DNA of 64,000 nt. Origin: Kocuria coralli (GTDB lineage: Bacteria > Actinomycetota > Actinomycetes > Actinomycetales > Micrococcaceae). Below, piece after piece: positions 1 through 9,673 of this stretch (its first letter is position 1; every line of letters starts with the position of its first letter). The translations under genes were made by a program, and so were the position numbers. Where the stretch lies: NCBI RefSeq assembly GCF_008831305.1, contig NZ_ML708618.1:84592-148591 (forward strand). Reading direction: 5' to 3'. The notes beneath the pieces are model-generated. The model was not told the DNA's origin. It was given only the letters and a program-made list of their open reading frames with translations, and ran no database searches.

Positions 1-987
1 GACGTGGAGGACACCACACGGGACTACGCCAAGACCGCGCTGGGCGTGCACAGCATGGGCTTCCTCCGCGGCCTCTCGCCGGCCTACATGAAGGCCATGC
101 CCGCGATCAGCGACTGGCTGGAGGAGTTCGTGGACGGCGACGAGTTCCTGCGCGAATGCGGAGTCGAGGTGCTGCGCGAACGGTCCTCCGTGGGTTACCT
201 GGGTGACGCCCACCATCGCTCCGGGGTGAAGTCCGATCACACCAAGCAGCTGGCGGCCCTGTGGAGGGAGTCCCCCACGGCCAGGCTGGCTCCCGGCGAG
301 CAGGCCGCCAGCCTGGCCGGCGTACTGCACGTGGATCGTGAGGGAGTGCCCCTGATCCAGGAATGGATACAGTTCTCCGGGCGTGCCCCCGCAGAGTGGG
401 CCGAGGCGCTTCTGCGGGTCTACCTGGCCCCCGTGGCGCACCTGCTGCTGGCCCGCAATACCGCGCTGATGCCGCACGGCGAGAACGTGATCCTGAGACT
501 GCGCGACGGCTTCCCCGTCGGCGCCTTCTGGAAGGACCTGGGCGAGGAGGTCGGGGTACTCGACGACCAGCCCCTTCCCGAAGGCCTGGAGCGGCTGCGC
601 TCGATGATCGACCCGGAGGAACGGGAACTGGCCGTGCACACGGATGTGGTGGACGGCGTGCTGCGGCATCTGGCGGCGCTGCTGCACGCACAGGGCATCC
701 TGGACGAAGCGGAGTTCTGGACGCTGGCGGCCGAGGTCCTCGACGAGCATCGCGCACGCTACCCCCGGCTGTGGCAGGAACTGGACCTCTTCCGTCCGTC
801 GTTCGTGCACTCGTGCCTCAACCGCCTCCAGCTGCGGGACCCCCAGGCGATGGTGGACCGCACCGACCCCTCGGGCTCGCTGATCACGGCCGGGCGGCTG
901 GAGAACCCGCTGTCCGCATATCGGCGTCTCCCCGCAGGAACCGGCGTCGGAGCCAGTGCCGACGTCAGCACCGGGGCCGGCGCGTGA
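1..987 (+). CDS. NIS siderophore synthetase (IucA/IucC family), C-terminal part
   Basis: The reading frame is open from the first base, so the 5' end lies outside the window; 328 codons plus stop are visible. The family (IucA/IucC, DesD, AcsD) uses ATP to condense carboxylate and amine or hydroxylamine units into siderophores in the cytoplasm. The segment HGENVILRLRDGFPVGAF (about residues 158-175 of the visible part) matches the family's conserved HxQNxxL...RD region, and the tail resembles the FhuF-like C-terminal domain. Its TGA overlaps the GTG start of the next gene (GTGA), so the two are translationally coupled. A desferrioxamine-type DesD is the likeliest member because of that neighbour, but this is inference: the substrate cannot be read from this fragment. 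Confidence 0.85.
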   Translation, partial: DVEDTTRDYAKTALGVHSMGFLRGLSPAYMKAMPAISDWLEEFVDGDEFLRECGVEVLRERSSVGYLGDAHHRSGVKSDHTKQLAALWRESPTARLAPGEQAASLAGVLHVDREGVPLIQEWIQFSGRAPAEWAEALLRVYLAPVAHLLLARNTALMPHGENVILRLRDGFPVGAFWKDLGEEVGVLDDQPLPEGLERLRSMIDPEERELAVHTDVVDGVLRHLAALLHAQGILDEAEFWTLAAEVLDEHRARYPRLWQELDLFRPSFVHSCLNRLQLRDPQAMVDRTDPSGSLITAGRLENPLSAYRRLPAGTGVGASADVSTGAGA

Positions 988-3764
988 ATCCCGGTCGCGA
1001 GGCGTCCGGCGGTGGGGACCGGGGCGAAAGCCGGGATGTCCCCTCTGCGGGGCAGCCGGACCCCTCCACGAGTCGGCCGGAGCTGGACGGCTCGCGATGG
1101 CGGGTCTTCCGCGATCCGGCGGGAGTGCCGCACGTGCAGGCCGAAGATATCGAGGCCCTCGCCGAGGGGCACGGGGCCGTCACCGCCCATGACCGGCCCT
1201 GGCATCTCGAGGTGCTGCGCTGCCGGGCCGAGGCCCGCAGTGCAGCGCTTCTGGGCGACGAACACCTGGATGCCGACCATCTGTCGGCCGCGATGCGGGT
1301 CGAGGAGACCGCCAGGAGGTGGTGGGCTGCCGCTCCAGCCGAGGACCGGGCGTTCATGGCGGCCTATTCCCGCGGCGTCAACCAGGCCCTCGCAGGGGCC
1401 TGGGAGTCCGCCGAGGAGGTCCGCACCTTGGGTCTCGAGCACCGGACGCCCCGGATGTGGGAGCCATGGACCCCCGCCGCGGTGCACATCGACACGCATC
1501 TGCTCACGGGAAGCCTGCCCGAGCAGCTGTGGCGACGGCGGGTGCGCGACGCCCTGGGAGAGGCCTGGGTCCGGGTCCTGGACGCGGAGGCGCCCCGATC
1601 GGCCGGGTCCAACGCGTGGCTGGTGCCCGGTCACCTCTCGGTCTCGGGCGCGCCCCTGATCGCGGCGGACCCTCACCGGATCGTGGAGGAGTCCGGTCCC
1701 TATCAACCGGTATGCCTGTCCGCTCCCGGGCTGCGGGTCCGGGGCATGGCCCTGCTGGGTCTGCCCGGTGTCCCGCACTTCGGGCGCACCGAATCGGCGG
1801 CATGGGCCATCACGGCGGCCATGATCACCACGGAGCGGTTGCGCGAGATCACGGTGACCCGGCGCGGTGGTGAGTTGATCGAGTTCGCCTCCGGGTCCGC
1901 CGTCGCCGAGACGCAGGTGAAGCTGGCCTCGTCCGCGCAACGCCCCAGCAGACGGTGGCTCCGCACCTTCGACGGCCTGCCGGTGCTGCCCGGGGACGAA
2001 CGGTTCGAGGCGCGGGTCGCGGATCTCCCCGAGGGGGCGCGGATGGTCCTCACCCTCGTCTGCTCGCCCCACCCCGCTGAACCGCCGCGCGCCCTGCACT
2101 CGTGCAGGGGGTTGCTCACGGCCACGACGGCGGAGGAGGTCGTCGAGGCGTTCGATGGCTGGGTGCTGCCCGCCAATGACCTGGTGGCAGCCGATCGCCA
2201 CGGACGATGCCTCAACACGGTGGCCGGCATCTACGTGGACGCCCAGGGCGCCGCAGCGACCGCGAGCACGAAGGAGGCCGACACCCTGACCGTACGGGCC
2301 AATCAGCGGCCGGAGGATCCCGTGGACTCCTCGTATCGTCTGGGCTGCGCCCCGCCCCACCGCGCCCGGCGGGCGGAGCACCTGCTCTCGGAGGCGGCCG
2401 GCCGCCAGGGGCGCATCACCCATGACGATCTCATCGCGGCCCAGCTCGACACCCGGCTCGAGGCCTGGCCGGGACTGGTGGCGCGCCTGCTGACAGGCGA
2501 TTCACCGGACGGGCCGATGGACGCCGGCACGCAGGAAATGCGGAACCAGCTGCTGTCCTGGGACGGGTCGATGGACGCCGGCTCCCGCGATGCCGTGCTC
2601 TTCGTCCGCTGGCGCGACGCGCTCGCCCGCCAGTTCCTCCACGACCCGGCGCTCGACCCCCTCAGGGCGGCGAGCGGACTTCCGGCCTTGTGGGCTCCGT
2701 TCATCGAGCTCCAGCCCCGGGTCGGCCTGGCCTTGGAGAGCCTGATCGAGCATGGCGCCGCGGTCGGACTGGACCCGGCGGGAGCGGCGCACCGGGCGTT
2801 GAGGGAGCTCGTCGTCCAGGAAGCGGTGGAGACGGCCACCCGCGGTCGCCCAGAGAACGGCGCGGCGTCCCCCACCTGGGGAGAGCGGCATTCCTTCCAG
2901 CCCCTGCGGGTCCATCCGGGCCTGACCCCATTTCCGTCGGTGGCCGTCGGCGGGGATACCGACTGCCTCCTGGCCGCCGGGACGATCCCGGGATGCGGGT
3001 CGGCGTGCTTGCGGGTCCCGGCGGCCCGTCTCGTCTGGGATCTCTCGGATCCCGCGGCGTCGTTGTGGATCACGCCCGATCCGGTCGACCGGGGCCGCCT
3101 GGGCAGCAGCCCGATGCAGCGGTGGGCACGCGGAGAACTCGACCAGGCGCTGCCGTGGGTACCGGCAGGAGGACTGGCGTCCACGGCAGGTTCTGGGGGC
3201 GTGATCGACCTGGGCGATCTCGCCCCCTCGACGCATGCCAGGCTGTGCCCGGTCCGGCGAGCGCACCTCCCGGTGATCCACGAGTGGGTGAGTGCGGCCC
3301 GCGCACGGTTCTGGGGCATGAACGGGCTCAGCATCGAACAGGTCGGGGCCGTGTACGAGCTCCTGGACAGCTCCCTCACGCATTTCGCCTGGATCGTGGA
3401 GATCGACGGCGAACCCGCCGGGATCTTCCAGACCTACGAACCGCATGCCGATCCGGCGGGTGCCGCGTATCGCGTGGAGCCCGGCGATCTGGGCATCCAC
3501 CTGCTCCTGGCCCCGGCGTCGGTGCGGTCTCCGTGGCTGACCCCGGTCCTGGGCGCGGCGCTGATGCGGGCCGTCGCCGCCGGCGGTACCCGCCGGCTGG
3601 TGGCGGAGCCGGATACCGGCAATACCAAGGCGATCAAACGCATGGAGTCCATGGGCTTCGTCCTGGGCCCGGAGATCACCCTGCCGGGCAAGACCGGACG
3701 GCTGGCCTTCCGCACGGTGGACTCGTCGGGCGCTTCCGTCCAGCCGAGTCGACGGGGTGGGTGA
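984..3764 (+). CDS. Penicillin acylase-family hydrolase fused to an AlcB/IucB-like GNAT acyltransferase
   Basis: The 926-residue protein starts at a GTG overlapping the upstream stop; the frame is open further upstream but runs through the siderophore synthetase. Residues about 35-740 look like a penicillin acylase (Ntn hydrolase): the motif SAGSNAWLV puts the autocatalytic cleavage between Gly208 and Ser209, making Ser209 the predicted N-terminal nucleophile of the beta chain. Residues about 755-915 form a GNAT domain of the siderophore AlcB/IucB type, with an acetyl-CoA-binding-like region near EPDTGNTKAIKRMESMGF. Penicillin-amidase genes are known beside some Streptomyces desferrioxamine clusters (desG), and DesC is the AlcB-type acyltransferase there. 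This gene seems to combine both in one chain. No signal peptide is evident, so it may act in the cytoplasm. The acyl substrate is unknown. Confidence 0.8.
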   Translation: MNPGREASGGGDRGESRDVPSAGQPDPSTSRPELDGSRWRVFRDPAGVPHVQAEDIEALAEGHGAVTAHDRPWHLEVLRCRAEARSAALLGDEHLDADHLSAAMRVEETARRWWAAAPAEDRAFMAAYSRGVNQALAGAWESAEEVRTLGLEHRTPRMWEPWTPAAVHIDTHLLTGSLPEQLWRRRVRDALGEAWVRVLDAEAPRSAGSNAWLVPGHLSVSGAPLIAADPHRIVEESGPYQPVCLSAPGLRVRGMALLGLPGVPHFGRTESAAWAITAAMITTERLREITVTRRGGELIEFASGSAVAETQVKLASSAQRPSRRWLRTFDGLPVLPGDERFEARVADLPEGARMVLTLVCSPHPAEPPRALHSCRGLLTATTAEEVVEAFDGWVLPANDLVAADRHGRCLNTVAGIYVDAQGAAATASTKEADTLTVRANQRPEDPVDSSYRLGCAPPHRARRAEHLLSEAAGRQGRITHDDLIAAQLDTRLEAWPGLVARLLTGDSPDGPMDAGTQEMRNQLLSWDGSMDAGSRDAVLFVRWRDALARQFLHDPALDPLRAASGLPALWAPFIELQPRVGLALESLIEHGAAVGLDPAGAAHRALRELVVQEAVETATRGRPENGAASPTWGERHSFQPLRVHPGLTPFPSVAVGGDTDCLLAAGTIPGCGSACLRVPAARLVWDLSDPAASLWITPDPVDRGRLGSSPMQRWARGELDQALPWVPAGGLASTAGSGGVIDLGDLAPSTHARLCPVRRAHLPVIHEWVSAARARFWGMNGLSIEQVGAVYELLDSSLTHFAWIVEIDGEPAGIFQTYEPHADPAGAAYRVEPGDLGIHLLLAPASVRSPWLTPVLGAALMRAVAAGGTRRLVAEPDTGNTKAIKRMESMGFVLGPEITLPGKTGRLAFRTVDSSGASVQPSRRGG

Positions 3765-3767
3765 TAC

Positions 3768-3809
3768 GCAGCGATCCGCCCCCGGCAGGTGCCGGGGGCG
3801 GATCGCTGC
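3768..3809. terminator. Strong hairpin, likely bidirectional terminator
   Basis: A perfect 19-bp inverted repeat (3768-3786 and 3791-3809) with a 4-nt loop sits 3 nt after the stop of the acylase/GNAT gene and about 40 nt beyond the 3' end of convergent ettA. There is no long T run, as is common for actinobacterial terminators. It probably ends transcripts from both sides. Confidence 0.8.
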
Positions 3810-3848
3810 TCCTGCACGACGGATCCCGGGCGGGATCCCGGCCGCGCC

Positions 3849-5531
<1,683 letters not shown>

Positions 5532-5614
5532 GACCACCAGGCTACCCGGGGGCGCTGGTGCCCGGACAATCCGCGCCGCCGGGCACCAGGCATTTCCTCG
5601 TCGTGAGGCAGACC

Positions 5615-6235
5615 CTAGACACCGGCCGTGTCCCGCCCCGGGTTCAGCACCGAGTCCAGGTCCGGTGCACTGACCTCCAGTTCGGACTCCTCATCCAGGT
5701 CCGCGGGTTCACCGCCGGGATGCCCGTCGCCTCCCGTCAAGGGGCTCGGCTGCTGGCTGCCGGTCATGGCCTCCGCTGCGTCGTCCAGGACCTCGCCCGT
5801 GTCCGGATCGTACGGCGGCGTCCGCTGATCGGGCTCGCCTGCCGGATCGCGGTCGTTGCCGGCCGAGCGGTGCGCGCCCACCCGGGTGTACGAGGCACTG
5901 CCCATGGCCAGATCGGGGCCCAGGGCGGAAGCCTCGATCTCGACGTTCTGCCGCTTGTGGCCGGCGTCGCTGGTCCATTCCCGGATCTTCAGCCGTCCCT
6001 GGACCAGCACGGGATCACCGACGTTCAGCGAAGCCGCCACGTTGTCCGCCATGTACCGGAAGCAGTTGACCGTGTACCAGTTGGTGCCGCCGGCATCCAC
6101 CCACTCGCCCCGCTCGGCGTCGAACCTGCGGGAGGTGGAGGCCAGCCGGAAATCGGTCACGTGCGTGTTGGCGGCCGTCTGGCGCAAGAGGGGTTTGGTG
6201 GCGACGAAACCGCGCACCGTGATCGTGTCAGTCAT
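5615..6235 (-). CDS. ssb: Single-stranded DNA-binding protein (paralogue next to ettA)
   Basis: A 206-residue protein with one OB fold in about residues 1-110 (MTDTITVRGFVATKP... and NWYTVNCFRYMADNVAASL) and a disordered acidic tail. It binds single-stranded DNA in replication or repair. The ATG at 6235 is preceded by AGGAG at a good distance; the open frame extends further upstream without a better start. The tail ends in NPGRDTAGV rather than the DDIPF-like tip that recruits SSB partners, which suggests a secondary SSB like mycobacterial SsbB (Rv2478c) and not the main SSB that normally sits in the rpsF-rpsR operon. It lies upstream of ettA in the same direction, about 80 nt apart. Confidence 0.88.
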   Translation of the reverse strand: MTDTITVRGFVATKPLLRQTAANTHVTDFRLASTSRRFDAERGEWVDAGGTNWYTVNCFRYMADNVAASLNVGDPVLVQGRLKIREWTSDAGHKRQNVEIEASALGPDLAMGSASYTRVGAHRSAGNDRDPAGEPDQRTPPYDPDTGEVLDDAAEAMTGSQQPSPLTGGDGHPGGEPADLDEESELEVSAPDLDSVLNPGRDTAGV

Positions 6236-6452
6236 GGGAACTCCTGATCGGACGGGCCGTACCCTCGCGGCAGGCCGGGTGTCGCCCTGACCCGGGTCGA
6301 TTCCCGGAGGGCTCTTTCCACTCTGGTCCGTGCTCGGGTCTCGACGCTGGGCGCTGGGGGCCGGATTGGGCATAACCACCGGTCCTCGTTACCGCCACCA
6401 GGAGTGTGGAGGAACAACGGCGGGTGCCGGGTTCGTTAGACTGGACCGGCTG

Positions 6453-6528
6453 GCCTCGGTAGCTCAGTGGATAGAGCAGGAGCCTTCTAATCTCTTGGTC
6501 GGGGGTTCGACTCCCTCCCGGGGCGCCA
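6453..6528 (+). tRNA. tRNA-Arg (anticodon TCT)
   Basis: The cloverleaf is readable: acceptor 6453-6459 pairs with 6518-6524 (one T-G), a D arm with AGCTCAGTGG, anticodon loop CTTCTAA giving TCT, and T loop TTCGACT. Discriminator G is at 6525 and CCA is encoded at 6526-6528. It decodes AGA. Confidence 0.95.
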
Positions 6529-6533
6529 TGCGC

Positions 6534-6586
6534 ACGAGGCCCGGATCCCTCCCCTTCGGAACACGGGCAAGGGATCCGGGCCTCGT
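6534..6586. terminator. Hairpin terminator after tRNA-Arg
   Basis: A perfect 17-bp inverted repeat (6534-6550 with 6570-6586) around a 19-nt loop starts six bases after the tRNA CCA end. It most likely ends the tRNA transcript and insulates the operon that begins at 6657. Confidence 0.7.
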
Positions 6587-6656
6587 CATCGTCCTCGGCC
6601 CGTATCCCGTATCGGGTCACGCCCCCCCGAATCCGGCCCACGAGCAGGAGGTCGCA

Positions 6657-6950
6657 TTGCCCGCTGCCGAGGAGAACCTCAGGCCCGCCGCCGAGGACCA
6701 CGTCATCTGCCGCTGCGAGGACGTCACCCTCGCCGAGATCACGGCGGTCCTCGACCAGATCGGCGACGACGCCTCCCCCACGGAGCTGAAACGCCGGCTG
6801 CGGGCCGGGATGGGCTGGTGTCAGGGCAGGGTCTGCGGCCCGGCCCTGGCCCGGATCACCGGTACGGCACAACCGCTGATGCGCAGCAGAGTCGTCCGGC
6901 CCGTGCTGATCTCCCAGGTCGCCGAGGCCGAGGACGGTGCCGCCTCATGA
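6657..6950 (+). CDS. BFD-like [2Fe-2S]-binding protein
   Basis: A 97-residue protein. The TTG start at 6657 is favoured by AGGAGG about 6 nt upstream and by beginning just before the domain; the frame is open upstream but overlaps the tRNA. The four cysteines of a BFD-like [2Fe-2S] centre are visible: CRC in ICRCEDVTLAEI and CxxxxC in MGWCQGRVCGP. Such domains occur free-standing or fused in HcnB/sarcosine-oxidase-alpha-like dehydrogenases, where they pass electrons from the flavin. Its stop overlaps the next start (ATGA), so it is the first gene of a coupled redox operon. Confidence 0.85.
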   Translation: MPAAEENLRPAAEDHVICRCEDVTLAEITAVLDQIGDDASPTELKRRLRAGMGWCQGRVCGPALARITGTAQPLMRSRVVRPVLISQVAEAEDGAAS

Positions 6951-7246
6951 CGGACAAGCGCATCACCGATCATCCCGTGCTGGGGCCGGCACCGGGCGAG
7001 AGGCTCACGCTCTGGGTCGATGACCAGGAGATCGAGGCGCGGTCCACGGACACCGTCGCCGGAGCGCTGTGGGCCAACGGGACGACCACCTTGCGCCGGA
7101 GTCGCTCGGGCCAGCCACGCGGCCTGTACTGCGGCATCGGCCACTGCTTCGAATGCCGTGTCACCATCGACGGCGAGCCGGGCAAACGCGCGTGCCTGAT
7201 GACCGTCCGGCAGGGTATGCGCGTGGAGACGGGGACCGAGGCCTGA
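6947..7246 (+). CDS. HcnA-like [2Fe-2S] ferredoxin subunit
   Basis: A 99-residue protein of the size and pattern of HcnA or the gamma subunit of D-hydroxyproline dehydrogenase. Cysteines in YCGIGHCFECRV and the later ACLM supply a plant-type [2Fe-2S] cluster. The start overlaps the upstream stop (ATGA) and its own stop overlaps the next start (TGATG). In related heteromeric dehydrogenases this subunit forms an electron relay between the two flavoproteins. The subunit role is secure from sequence and context; the substrate is not. Confidence 0.87.
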   Translation: MTDKRITDHPVLGPAPGERLTLWVDDQEIEARSTDTVAGALWANGTTTLRRSRSGQPRGLYCGIGHCFECRVTIDGEPGKRACLMTVRQGMRVETGTEA

Positions 7247-8481
7247 TGGATGCGGACGTGATCGTCATCGGCGCGGGCCCGGCCGGTCTCACCGCCGCGA
7301 CCACGGCAGCCAGGGATGCCGGCGCCCGGGTGGTCCTGGTGGATGAGAACGAACGGATCGGCGGCCGGCTGCCCGGCCAGCTCTACCGGCACAAGGACAC
7401 CTGGGTCATCGGCGCCAGGACGGCCGAGCGCCTGGCGGAGGAAGCCGCCGAGGCCGGCGTCGAGATCCTCAGCGGTCATCAGGTCTGGTCCTGCGAACCG
7501 GGCTGGCGGGTCCGCTTGGAGAGTTCCAGGACGCTCACCGCGCCCAAGGTGGTGGTGGCCACCGGAGCGGCGGAGCGACCGCTGCCGATGCCCGGATGGA
7601 CCCTGCCGGGAACCCTGGCGATCGGTGCGGTCCAGCAGCTCGTCCAGGTCCAGCGCATCCTCCCCGGGAGACGGGTGGCCGTGGTGGGGACGGACCCGCT
7701 GGCCATGACCGCCGCCGAGGAGATCACCCTGGCGGGCGGCGAGGTCGTGGGGATCTTCATGCCCAGTGGCGAACCCGGCCAGCATGCCGAGAGCTCCCCG
7801 CGGAAGGTGCTCCACTCATTGAGCGGTTTCGCCTCGGCGGCACCCGCCGCCTGGCAGCGGCTCGGGGCCCGCATGCTGCGCAACCGGGCCATTGCAGCCG
7901 CTGCCGCCCGGCTGATGCCACCGTCGGGGATTCCGATCGGCGAGGCGAAGCTGAAGGTCCGTCATCGCGCTGAGGCGATCCTGGGAGCCGGGAAGGTCGA
8001 GGCGCTGCGTATCCGCAAGGTCAGCGCCCAGGGCGTCCCCGTCGGCGACTCCCGGGAGATCCCGGTGGACGCCGTCTGCCTCTCCGGCGGTCTCTATCCG
8101 CTCCAGGAGCTCACGACCGGCAACTGCTCTCTGGTGGAGGTCCCGGAGGTCGGCGGTCTGGTTCCCCTGCATTCCCCCGAACTGCGCACCACCGCCCCCG
8201 GGCTGTACGTAGCGGGCAACGTCACCGGCATCGAAGGAGCCGCGGTCGCGGAACGCCAAGGGGCACTGGCCGGGACCGCCCTCGCCGCGGATCTGGGGGC
8301 CTACCGCGACCCCGGAGCCAGGCTGCGCGAAGCCGCCGCGCAGGTGGAGCTCGCCCGCGCTGAGGCGGTGCTGACCTTCCTGCCCGGTATATTCTCTGGT
8401 CGTCGTCGCCTTTCGGAGCTCTGGGAGGCCCACGCTGCCCCCGGCAGCCAGAGCGAGGGGAAGGCATCGGATGACGCATAG
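7246..8481 (+). CDS. FAD/NAD(P)-binding oxidoreductase, alpha subunit of an HcnB-like amine/amino-acid dehydrogenase
   Basis: A 411-residue flavoprotein with an N-terminal dinucleotide-binding motif VIGAGPAGLTAATTAA and a second Rossmann region (RRVAVVGTDPLAMTAAEEI) for a pyridine-nucleotide-type fold. The distal GLYVAGNVTGIEG is the conserved FAD-contact segment. Relatives are HcnB, OoxA and the alpha subunit of sarcosine or D-hydroxyproline dehydrogenases. In those proteins a C-terminal or separate BFD-like module carries the iron-sulphur cluster; here that module is the separate gene at 6657. The start overlaps the ferredoxin stop, and the 3' end overlaps the next gene by 11 bp. Confidence 0.87.
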   Translation: MDADVIVIGAGPAGLTAATTAARDAGARVVLVDENERIGGRLPGQLYRHKDTWVIGARTAERLAEEAAEAGVEILSGHQVWSCEPGWRVRLESSRTLTAPKVVVATGAAERPLPMPGWTLPGTLAIGAVQQLVQVQRILPGRRVAVVGTDPLAMTAAEEITLAGGEVVGIFMPSGEPGQHAESSPRKVLHSLSGFASAAPAAWQRLGARMLRNRAIAAAAARLMPPSGIPIGEAKLKVRHRAEAILGAGKVEALRIRKVSAQGVPVGDSREIPVDAVCLSGGLYPLQELTTGNCSLVEVPEVGGLVPLHSPELRTTAPGLYVAGNVTGIEGAAVAERQGALAGTALAADLGAYRDPGARLREAAAQVELARAEAVLTFLPGIFSGRRRLSELWEAHAAPGSQSEGKASDDA

Positions 8482-9673
8482 CGACGTCGTCGTCATCGGG
8501 GCGGGGGTGATCGGCGCCTCGATCGCCTTCCGGCTGACCCGAGCGGGCTATTCGGTCACGATCATCGATCGTGGAGTCCCCGGGGCGGGCGCCTCCGGCT
8601 CCTGCGACCAGGCCATCTTCCTCCAGTCCAAGCGGCCGGGCCTGCACATGCGCCTGGCGCTGGAGAGCCGCGGCATGTTCGATTCGCTGGCCGACGAGCT
8701 CGGGGCGAATCTCGACTTCAGGCCCGACGGCGGGATGGTGGTGATCGAGAACGAGGCGCAGTGGGAGTTCATGAGCGGTTTCGTACCGCGGCAGCGCGAG
8801 GCCGGAATCGACATCACGCTGCTCCCGGCGGAAGAGGCCAGGCAGTTGGAGCCCCGGCTCTCCCCTCATATCCGCGGGGCCGCCGTCAGCCCTGATGACG
8901 CCGAGGTCAACCCGCTGCTGTTGAACACGGCGTTCCTGGACGCGGCGCAGCGCGGCGGGGCCAGGGTGCTCAGGAACACCGAGATGCTCTCCACCATCGA
9001 GAACGACGACGGCGTGGTGCGCGGTGTCCGGACCAGCTCCGGCCCCCTCCAGGCCGGTCTGGTGGTCAACGCGGCCGGCCCTCATGCCGCGGCCGTGGGG
9101 CAGCGGGCCGGCGTCCAGACCCCGGTGAGACCGCGGCGCGGGGTGATCCTGATCACCGAGCCGGTACCCCGGTTCATCAACGGGATCCTGCTCTGCGCGC
9201 AGTATGTCGCGGCCAAGCACCTGCAGCACACGGCCGGTGAGATACCGCCGCACGGCATCGGGCTCTCCCTCGGCCAGACCGCTGGAGGGAGCTTGCTGAT
9301 CGGCGGCAGCAGGGAGTTCGCCGGCTTCTCCCGCCAGGTCGATTCCTCCCTGATCACCCAGATCGCCAAGCACTCCTCGCGGATCCTGCCTGACCTGGGC
9401 AAGCTCCGGCTGGTCCGCGTGATGACGGGCTTCCGCCCCTACACCGGGGACGGCCTGCCGATCATCGAGGAGTCCCGTCCCGGGTGGATCACGGCCGCCG
9501 GGCATGAGGGCGACGGTATCGCCCTGGCCCCGATCACCGGTCAGCTGGTGCTCGACCTGATCCGCGGCGAGGGCCCCGGCTATCACTACCTGCCGGCTCT
9601 ATCCAGTGACAGGCCTTCACTGGGGTCCCCAGAACCATCGCACCCGAGTGAGGCAGTTCCATGTGGGCAGTAG
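8471..9673 (+). CDS. FAD-dependent D-amino-acid/imino-acid dehydrogenase, beta subunit (HcnC/DAO family)
   Basis: A 400-residue DAO-family flavoprotein. The N-terminus has the FAD-binding motif VIGAGVIGASIAFRLTRAG, and near the C-terminus TGFRPYTGDGLPIIEE and ITAAGHEGDGIALAP are typical of glycine/sarcosine oxidase and HcnC-like enzymes. It should hold the amine-oxidising active site of the complex formed with the preceding genes. The start lies inside the end of the alpha-subunit gene and its own end overlaps the permease start by 13 bp. The racemase-like neighbour makes a D-amino acid or hydroxyproline-like substrate plausible; glycine (cyanogenesis) or an opine cannot be ruled out. Confidence 0.87.
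   Translation: MTHSDVVVIGAGVIGASIAFRLTRAGYSVTIIDRGVPGAGASGSCDQAIFLQSKRPGLHMRLALESRGMFDSLADELGANLDFRPDGGMVVIENEAQWEFMSGFVPRQREAGIDITLLPAEEARQLEPRLSPHIRGAAVSPDDAEVNPLLLNTAFLDAAQRGGARVLRNTEMLSTIENDDGVVRGVRTSSGPLQAGLVVNAAGPHAAAVGQRAGVQTPVRPRRGVILITEPVPRFINGILLCAQYVAAKHLQHTAGEIPPHGIGLSLGQTAGGSLLIGGSREFAGFSRQVDSSLITQIAKHSSRILPDLGKLRLVRVMTGFRPYTGDGLPIIEESRPGWITAAGHEGDGIALAPITGQLVLDLIRGEGPGYHYLPALSSDRPSLGSPEPSHPSEAVPCGQ

Noticed and set aside
363..983. Upstream extension of the acylase/GNAT frame
   Set aside because: It lies wholly inside the siderophore synthetase gene in another frame and has no family similarity; the GTGA-coupled start at 984 fits better.
759..2423. Long open frame of 554 codons on the minus strand
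   Set aside because: It is a high-GC shadow of two well-supported plus-strand genes and has low-complexity Arg/Gly/Pro composition.
6453..6528. tRNA-Arg as a second integration site
   Set aside because: No integrase, element genes or duplicated tRNA end are near it; a normal terminator and operon follow.
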